DNA from: Streptomyces chattanoogensis
GTDB taxonomy: Bacteria > Actinomycetota > Actinomycetes > Streptomycetales > Streptomycetaceae
Length of the DNA stretch: 64,000 bases
Assembly (NCBI RefSeq): GCF_001294335.1
Contig: NZ_LGKG01000137.1
Location: 62,001 to 126,000 of the forward strand
Direction: 5' to 3'
This document shows, piece by piece, positions 60,021 through 64,000 of the stretch. The translations under genes were made by a program, and so were the position numbers. How positions within the stretch are numbered: position 1 is the first letter of the stretch; each line of letters opens with the position of its first letter. A model generated the notes under the pieces. The model saw only the letters and a program-made list of their open reading frames with translations. It was not told the DNA's origin and searched no databases.

Positions 60021-60958
60021 GTATCCAGTGCGTGCTTCAGTGCTGCGACATTCGCCTTCATCCAGCCGATGTAGTCCTCACCCGGGGGGAGCGTCTCGGT
60101 CACCGGGACCACCGGGATCCCGTGCTCCTCGGCCGCCTTCTTGACCTGCTCCGTCTCGGGGCTGGAGGTCTGCTGGTTGTAGATCAGCGCCTGGACGTGG
60201 TTGCCGGTGTACAGGGCGAGCGTCTGACGCAGGCTGCGCGGGGAGACGTCGCTACCCTCCTCGACGGCCTGGCTGAAGTCGGCGGGCGTCTTGTTGCGCA
60301 GCCCGCTCGCCTCGGTCAGATACAGCGGTACGGGCTCGGTGACTGCCACGGGCGCGCCGCTGTGGGCCGCCCTGATCTGCTGTTCCTTGTTTTCCAGCGT
60401 GGTCAGCCGTTCCTTGAACGTCTTTGCGTGTTGCCGGAAGGTGTCGGCGTCGGCGGGCGCGGCCTTGGCCAGGGCGGCGGCGATCCGGTCGGCCAGCTTC
60501 CGCATCGTCGGGAAGTCGTACCAGACGTGCTCGTTGAGGTCCGTGCCTTCCTTGGCTGCCTTCCCCGAGACCTGTACGGCGTCAATGACCGTGGGCGAGG
60601 AGTTCTTCGAGCCGTCCAGCATCCGGCCGATGAAGTCGTCGTAGCCGCCGCCGTTCTCGATGACGACCTTCGCTTTGGACAGCTCCAGCCGGTTCTGTGT
60701 GCTGGCCTCGTAAGAGTGCGGGTCCTGCGCCGGGTCGCTGATGATCGAGACGACCTTGACTCTGTCGCCGCCGATCTGACGGGCGATGTTCCCGTACACG
60801 TTTGTCGAGGCGACGACCGGTACGACGGGCGAGGAGGCGCCGCTCCGGGAGCTGCCGGGCGCAACCCCATTCGTGGTGTTGCCGCACCCGCATACCAGCG
60901 CCAGCACCACACCCATACCCGTGAGCGAAGCCCGGCCGCGGATCGAGGACGCCCGCAT
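60017..60958 (-). CDS. Metal-binding lipoprotein of an ABC importer (ZnuA-like)
   Basis: This is a 313-residue protein with a lipoprotein signal (VVLALVCGCG). The domain begins VVPVVASTNVYGNIARQIGGDRVKVVSIISDPAQDPHSYEAS, which includes the metal-site His in DPHSYE. Then come NEHVWYDFPTMRKLADRIAAALAKAAP with another His, and a C-terminal lobe with NQQTSSPETEQVKKAAEEHGIPVV. The long His-rich loop of typical ZnuA is missing. It is the first gene of the importer operon and lies opposite a Zur-box-like site at 61088. Confidence 0.88.
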   Translation of the reverse strand: MRASSIRGRASLTGMGVVLALVCGCGNTTNGVAPGSSRSGASSPVVPVVASTNVYGNIARQIGGDRVKVVSIISDPAQDPHSYEASTQNRLELSKAKVVIENGGGYDDFIGRMLDGSKNSSPTVIDAVQVSGKAAKEGTDLNEHVWYDFPTMRKLADRIAAALAKAAPADADTFRQHAKTFKERLTTLENKEQQIRAAHSGAPVAVTEPVPLYLTEASGLRNKTPADFSQAVEEGSDVSPRSLRQTLALYTGNHVQALIYNQQTSSPETEQVKKAAEEHGIPVVPVTETLPPGEDYIGWMKANVAALKHALDT

Positions 60959-61087
60959 CGCGGCCTCCCGAGCGAAGAGAAACCGAAACGGTTATCGCTT
61001 CATTATCAGCCCGCCCCCAGCCCCCCTCCACTGGAGCGCCAGGGACAAGAGGGCCAGGGCGACACATGATCCAGCGCCGCGTGGACA

Positions 61088-61102
61088 TGACTTTCATTTC
61101 CA
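61088..61102. promoter_or_regulatory. Candidate Zur box in divergent promoter region
   Basis: TGACTTTCATTTCCA agrees at 11 of 15 positions with TGAAAATCATTTTCA, the palindromic core I recall for streptomycete Zur. It lies between the ZnuA-like gene (reverse) and the forward genes from 61144. A second, weaker AT-rich half-site (TCATTATCA) is at 60990-61005. Confidence 0.4.
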
Positions 61103-61143
61103 TTTAATCTCTGGCGTAAGCGCTCCAGCGAGCACCACCGGGG

Positions 61144-61269
61144 GTGATCAGCCGTGAGCACAAGGCCACCGGCCAGGATCTGGCCGCCCAGATCGACCCC
61201 GGATTCGAGCACGGCCCGGCGGCCCTGCTCGACGTCGGCGCCACGCCCTCCGCACCATCCGCCGCCTGA
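61144..61269 (+). CDS. Possible 41-residue protein
   Basis: GTG 61144 opens ISREHKATGQDLAAQIDPGFEHGPAALLDVGATPSAPSAA before TGA. Codon use is acceptable, and the candidate Zur box lies 42 bases upstream. There is no recognisable family and it could be a remnant of a larger gene. Confidence 0.3.
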   Translation: MISREHKATGQDLAAQIDPGFEHGPAALLDVGATPSAPSAA

Positions 61270-61316
61270 CCATTCGGACCAACCGCCACACCCATCCGTA
61301 CGAGAGGACACCAACG

Positions 61317-61709
61317 ATGCCTCTGAACGTTTCCCCGCAGCTCCTGGGCCAAGCAGAGCGGGGCAAGATCCGCGAAGAGGACTCCGTGGCCACCGTCCGC
61401 GAGTCCCTGGCCTACGCCTACGACCCCATCGCTGACCTGAGCGAGGAACTCCGGGCAGGCGACGCCGAGTTCGTCGACAACTTCACCCCGCCGCCCTCGG
61501 AGGCCGAGCGCGGACAGCTGCTGCGTGCCCTCGCCAGCAACGCAATCCGCGGGAGCCTGGAGCGGCACTTCAACATCTCGCTGGCCTTCATGAACTGCCA
61601 CCGGGTCGCCGCCTTCCGGCCCGAGGCACACGGCAGCGAGGCCCACACCAGGTTCACCTCTGAGCGCGCCCAGATCCTCAACCAGTCCCCCGGGCTCCGC
61701 GACTGCTGA
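61317..61709 (+). CDS. SCO5389-family protein paralogue
   Basis: This is a 130-residue protein starting at ATG. It reads LNVSPQLLGQAERGKIREEDSVATVRESLAYAYDPIADL, then FTPPPSEAERGQLLRALASNAIRGSLERHFNISLAFMNCHRVAAF and ends LNQSPGLRDC. I recognise the pattern TPPPxExxRGQLLRALAS..I RG.LERHF...L.F.NCHRVA..LNQSPxxRDC from streptomycete SCO5389-like proteins, whose function is unknown. The copy here lies in a zinc-related cluster and may be a zinc-responsive duplicate. Confidence 0.7.
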   Translation: MPLNVSPQLLGQAERGKIREEDSVATVRESLAYAYDPIADLSEELRAGDAEFVDNFTPPPSEAERGQLLRALASNAIRGSLERHFNISLAFMNCHRVAAFRPEAHGSEAHTRFTSERAQILNQSPGLRDC

Positions 61710-61808
61710 CCTCACCATCTCCGTAACGGCGGGAGCCGCACCCCTCGCCGCCGACGGCCTCATCCGGCGTCGCACCGCCATCACCTCGGCTCGACGAAAG
61801 GCGATCAC

Positions 61809-62903
61809 GTGAGCGATCAGCGGGACCATGCGCAGGGGCACGGACATCAGCACGACGAGCAGGCTCACCACCATCCCCATCACGACCACGACCACCAGCC
61901 CTCCGGCCGGGCGGCGCGATGGGCGCATCGACTCAGTCATCCCACCCGGCCCCACTCGCACGCATCCGCTGACAAGATCGACCGTGCGCTGGAGTCCTCG
62001 GCACAGGGCATGCGCGCCCTGTGGATCTCCCTTGCCGCGCTGGGGGCCACGGCCCTCGTCCAGGGTTTCGTTTTCACCCTGTCCGGATCCGTGGCACTGC
62101 TGGGCGACACGGTCCACAATGCCGCCGACGCGCTGACCGCCGTCCCCCTCGCGGTGGCCTTCGCACTCGGTCGCCGGGTGGCGACCCGTAGGTTCACTTA
62201 CGGCTACGGGCGTTCCGAGGATGTGGCCGGCATTGCCATCGTGCTCACCATTGCCGGCTCCGCCGCGTTCGCCGCCTGGTCCGCGGTCGACCGGCTGCTC
62301 GATCCGCGCCCGGTGCACTCCCTTCTCGCGGTCGCCGCGGCAGCCGTGGTGGGCTTCCTGGGAAACGAGTGGGTGGCCAGATACCGCATCCGCGTCGGAC
62401 GTGAGATCGGCTCGGCCGCCCTGATCGCCGACGGGCTGCATGCCCGTACGGACGGTTTCACTTCCCTGGCCGTCCTCCTGGCAGCAGGGGGTGCGGCGTT
62501 GGGCTGGCAGCTCGCGGATCCCCTCGTGGGGCTCGCCATCACCGTCGCGATCCTGCTGGTCCTCCGTGACGCCGCCCGCGAGGTCTTCAGCCGCGTCATG
62601 GACGCCGTGAACCCGACGCTGGTCGACACGGCAGAGCAAGCACTGATGAAGGTCCCCGAGGTCAAGGACATCGGCGAGTTGCGGATGCGTTGGATCGGCC
62701 ATCGACTGCGGGCCGAGGTCGCGGTGGTTGTCGACGGTGAGCTGAGCGTGCGGGCGGCGCATCAAGTCACGGTGGAAGCCGAGCACGCCTTGTTGCATGC
62801 CGTGCCCCGCCTGACCGCGGCCCTGGTCCACGCCGACCCGGCTCCCGCGGTGGGGACAGCGAATCCGCACCTTGCCCTCGCTCACCACACGCGAGTTTAT
62901 TGA
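61809..62903 (+). CDS. CDF-family cation exporter with His-rich N-terminus
   Basis: This is a 364-residue protein from GTG 61809. Residues 6-55 are extremely His-rich (HAQGHGHQHDEQAHHHPHHD), a likely metal sensor or buffer. Six membrane helices follow. ALLGDTVHNAADAL carries the first metal-site HNxxD pair and ALIADGLHARTDGFTSL the second HxxxD pair. The C-terminal cytoplasmic domain (VKDIGELRMRWIGHRLRAEVAVVVDGELSVRAAH) is the usual ferredoxin-like dimer domain. It should export zinc or a similar divalent cation. Confidence 0.9.
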   Translation: MSDQRDHAQGHGHQHDEQAHHHPHHDHDHQPSGRAARWAHRLSHPTRPHSHASADKIDRALESSAQGMRALWISLAALGATALVQGFVFTLSGSVALLGDTVHNAADALTAVPLAVAFALGRRVATRRFTYGYGRSEDVAGIAIVLTIAGSAAFAAWSAVDRLLDPRPVHSLLAVAAAAVVGFLGNEWVARYRIRVGREIGSAALIADGLHARTDGFTSLAVLLAAGGAALGWQLADPLVGLAITVAILLVLRDAAREVFSRVMDAVNPTLVDTAEQALMKVPEVKDIGELRMRWIGHRLRAEVAVVVDGELSVRAAHQVTVEAEHALLHAVPRLTAALVHADPAPAVGTANPHLALAHHTRVY

Positions 62904-62915
62904 AAATCGTTTTCG
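62901..62915 (+). promoter_or_regulatory. Strong Zur-box-like palindrome
   Basis: TGAAAATCGTTTTCG agrees at 13 of 15 positions with TGAAAATCATTTTCA. It overlaps the last codon of the CDF gene and lies 81 bases before the start of the binding-lipoprotein gene, a normal place for zinc-dependent repression. Confidence 0.6.
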
Positions 62916-62995
62916 TTTCCTTTAAGGTGCGTCAAAGACGCTGGGACCCCCCGCTCGCTCAGGCCCGTCTTCCATACGCCCCGAAAGAGGACGAT

Positions 62996-64000
62996 GTGAA
63001 CTTCGATCAGGTATCCCGCCGTTCAATCCTGCGGACGGTTGGCTCCGGGCTGGGTGTCGTACTCGGCGGCGGCTTGCTGGCCGCCTGCGGAGACGGATCG
63101 TCGGGACACACGCCGCTCGGCAGCAGCGCAACTCCGTCCGTCGCCCCGCGCCGCGGCGGAAAGCTCCGGGCGGCGTTCGCCGGGTCCAGCACCGAGTCGA
63201 CGAGCGTGATCCGTGCGACCTCTAGCGCCGTGGACTACGTGCGCGCCCGGCTGGTCTGGGACACGCTCGGGGAGATCGAGAAGAGCAAGCCGGTGTGGCG
63301 TATCGCCGAGTCCGTCGAGCACAACGCGGACGCCACCCGGTGGACCGTGCGCGTACGGGACGGCATCACCTTCAGCGACGGCCGCAAACTCACCGCCGAA
63401 GACGTACTGTTCAGCCTCCGCACCCTGGCGTCCAACCCGACCGCGCAGAGCGGGCTGCTCGGCGGCTTCGACGCGAAGGCGTCGAAGGTGCGCGACCCGC
63501 GCACGGTCGAACTGCACCTGAAGGGGCCCGACGGCTTCTTCGACCTGGTGCTCGCCCAGTCCATATTCGTCTTCCCTGCCGGCACGAAAGACTTCGAGCG
63601 CGCTCTCGGCTCCGGGCCGTTCGTCCTGAAGAAGTGGTCGCGTGGCAGCAGCCTGCTCAAAGCGCGCAAGGACTACTGGGACGCGGACCACGGCGGCCCC
63701 TACCTCGACGCGGTCGAACTGTTCTCGGTGGCCGAGGCGGGCGCCCGCCTCAACGGCCTGAAGTCCGGTCAGTTCGACTATGCCGGTGCGATCTCCCTCA
63801 GCGCCGCCCGCGCCGAGAACAAGAACCCGAAGGTCCGCGTCCTCACCGCGCCCAAGGAGCTGTGGAGCGAGCTGTCGCTCAGCATGAACCTCGGCACCGA
63901 GCCGTTCACCGAGCCCGAGGCCGTACAGGCGGTGCGTTACGCGATCGACCGCGAGGCGCTGGTCCGTTCCGTCACCCTCGGCCAGGGCGAAGTCGCCGAC
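62996..64000 (+). CDS. Family-5 (peptide/metal-chelate) ABC substrate-binding lipoprotein, 3' end outside window
   Basis: From GTG 62996, five bases after AAGAGG, 335 codons are present. The signal (SRRSILRTVGSGLGVVLGGGLLAACG) has a twin-arginine start and a lipobox Cys. The domain contains LVWDTLGEIEKSKPVWRIAES, RDGITFSDGRKLTAEDVLFSLR and SGPFVLKKWSRGS, typical of SBP_bac_5 proteins that bind peptides, nickel or metallophores. The Zur-box-like site upstream suggests capture of a zinc chelate, but no metallophore gene is in view. Confidence 0.82.
   Translation, partial: MNFDQVSRRSILRTVGSGLGVVLGGGLLAACGDGSSGHTPLGSSATPSVAPRRGGKLRAAFAGSSTESTSVIRATSSAVDYVRARLVWDTLGEIEKSKPVWRIAESVEHNADATRWTVRVRDGITFSDGRKLTAEDVLFSLRTLASNPTAQSGLLGGFDAKASKVRDPRTVELHLKGPDGFFDLVLAQSIFVFPAGTKDFERALGSGPFVLKKWSRGSSLLKARKDYWDADHGGPYLDAVELFSVAEAGARLNGLKSGQFDYAGAISLSAARAENKNPKVRVLTAPKELWSELSLSMNLGTEPFTEPEAVQAVRYAIDREALVRSVTLGQGEVAD

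Noticed and set aside
60978-61005. AT-rich stretch upstream of the ZnuA-like gene as a Zur box
   Set aside because: Only one half-site (TCATTATCA) fits; the other half does not match. The site at 61088 is a better candidate.
1-64000. CRISPR arrays, rRNA genes, complete tRNA genes, riboswitches
   Set aside because: I looked for regularly spaced repeats, rRNA-like sequence and T-arm motifs. Only the half tRNA at 50718 was found, and no riboswitch consensus is recognisable.

Overview
The window is high-GC actinobacterial DNA, almost certainly from a Streptomyces or a close relative. The codons are strongly GC3-biased, many starts are GTG or TTG, and several protein families are typical of that genus (SCO6880-like, SCO5389-like, DUF317, DUF5655). 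It looks like a conjugative plasmid or integrative element joined to, or merging into, a mosaic accessory region. No replication initiator, partition gene or canonical integrase is visible.

Region 1 (about 1-28.3 kb) is a single-direction conjugation block. It begins after the 5' end of a DNA methyltransferase. The core is an actinobacterial type IV secretion set: an NlpC/P60 wall hydrolase, a small two-helix membrane protein, a VirB8-like single-pass protein, a VirB6/TrbL-like multipass protein, an SCO6880/PrgI-like protein and a VirB4-like ATPase. About 17 kb further on is a VirD4/TraG-like coupling ATPase. The space between the two ATPases holds a tightly packed array of accessory proteins. 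Many are related to one another: three DUF317 genes (one broken), two copies of a 250-265 aa protein, recurring small alpha/beta and helical domains, and a relaxase-like protein that appears to lack the metal-binding histidines. A family-2 glycosyltransferase and an MFS transporter sit in the same array. About half of the genes here start with something other than ATG or GTG. Six appear to start at CTG, ATA, ATC, ATT or ACG behind a good ribosome-binding site.

Region 2 (28.3-38 kb) is a nucleic-acid module: a PAPS-reductase-like gene, a C5-cytosine methyltransferase and a protein with two DnaB N-terminal domains. The methyltransferase has been cut after codon 10 by a 6.1-kb Tn554-like transposon with three tyrosine recombinases and a coiled-coil protein. 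The transposon has 14-bp inverted ends and a GGGTCC repeat on each side. Removing it restores the methyltransferase frame exactly.

Region 3 (38-52 kb) is a mosaic of insertion sequences, broken genes and small regulatory modules. It includes a GIY-YIG gene with two in-frame TAG codons, an IS5-type element, a TetR-controlled oxidoreductase operon, an AraC/quinone-reductase pair bracketed by inverted IS ends, a PAS-GAF-PP2C phosphatase, a DUF5655 nuclease-like gene, a tRNA-Arg fragment and a decayed IS6 transposase.

Region 4 (52-64 kb) is a metal-homeostasis island. It has an ArsR regulator with a cation exporter, a decayed second ArsR gene, a frameshifted PLP-enzyme/rhodanese fusion, a CtpC-like P-type ATPase with its DUF1490 (PacL-like) partner, a ZnuABC-like importer, a His-rich CDF exporter and the start of a family-5 substrate-binding lipoprotein. 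Two Zur-box-like palindromes suggest zinc control. Functions are inferred from recalled families and visible motifs; no database search was run.
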